5,028 nucleotides of DNA from an uncultured Candidatus Melainabacteria bacterium (lineage in GTDB: Bacteria; Cyanobacteriota; Vampirovibrionia; Gastranaerophilales; Gastranaerophilaceae), in contig CANNUY010000027.1 of the NCBI GenBank assembly GCA_947525005.1, forward strand, positions 1 through 5,028, read 5' to 3'. Made by a program: the position numbers and the translations under genes. This document shows, piece after piece, positions 4,979-5,028 of this stretch. The first letter of the stretch is position 1, and every line of letters begins with the position of its first letter. The notes below the pieces were generated by a model. That model saw nothing but the letters and a program-made list of their open reading frames with translations. It had not been told where the DNA came from and ran no database searches.

Positions 4979-5028
4979 GGTTTTTCAAGGTTTAAAAGGT
5001 CTGAACAGTATTGGTATAAATGTTACAT

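Noticed and set aside
1..5028. CRISPR arrays, tRNA genes, rRNA, riboswitches and transposase genes
   Set aside because: I looked for regularly spaced repeats, cloverleaf structures, conserved leader structures and DDE or serine-recombinase motifs on both strands and saw none.

Overview
The window is AT-rich DNA with strong Shine-Dalgarno sequences and TATAAT-type promoters, which points to a low-GC Bacillota (Clostridia, Erysipelotrichia or Bacilli; the genus cannot be told from the sequence). It looks like a small, decayed integrative element of about 4.8 kb whose only fully intact genes form a divergent two-gene restriction-modification (R-M) system.

Layout. At the left edge a ribosome binding site and ATG suggest a gene running leftward out of the window. 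Positions 115-155 hold one copy of a roughly 41-bp direct repeat that encodes, on the minus strand, the SEC-C zinc motif (CGSGKKYK.CCGK) followed by a stop. The second copy lies at 4886-4926, in the same orientation. These look like attL and attR of an element inserted at the 3' end of a SEC-C gene, and they predict a 4771-bp circle. Inside the left repeat come three small, damaged accessory genes on the plus strand (169-312, 302-400 and 427-690): one lacks its start, one may be frameshifted at a T8 run, and one is a two-CxxC zinc-ribbon protein with an in-frame TAA. A hairpin at 630-657 separates them from the R-M cassette.

The R-M cassette (656-3822) has an HNH endonuclease gene on the minus strand and, divergently, one gene encoding a fusion of a complete cytosine-5 methyltransferase with a complete beta-class DPPY (probably N6-adenine) methyltransferase. 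The shared 128-bp intergenic region carries a near-consensus promoter for the methyltransferase (TTGAAT, 17 nt, TATAAT) and an extended -10 for the endonuclease. Each gene ends inside its own terminator hairpin. Two different base modifications in one protein suggest a non-palindromic target, with one domain protecting each strand and the HNH enzyme cutting unmodified DNA.

Right of the cassette are a frameshifted small-gene remnant (3896-3995) and a tyrosine-recombinase pseudogene (about 4032-4772). The recombinase keeps every catalytic residue but is interrupted by TAA at 4440 and has lost its N-terminal domains. The right SEC-C repeat follows, then a perfect 11-bp inverted repeat (4948-4978). 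The picture is an immobilised island that has decayed everywhere except in its R-M genes, perhaps one member of a series of insertions at the same SEC-C site.
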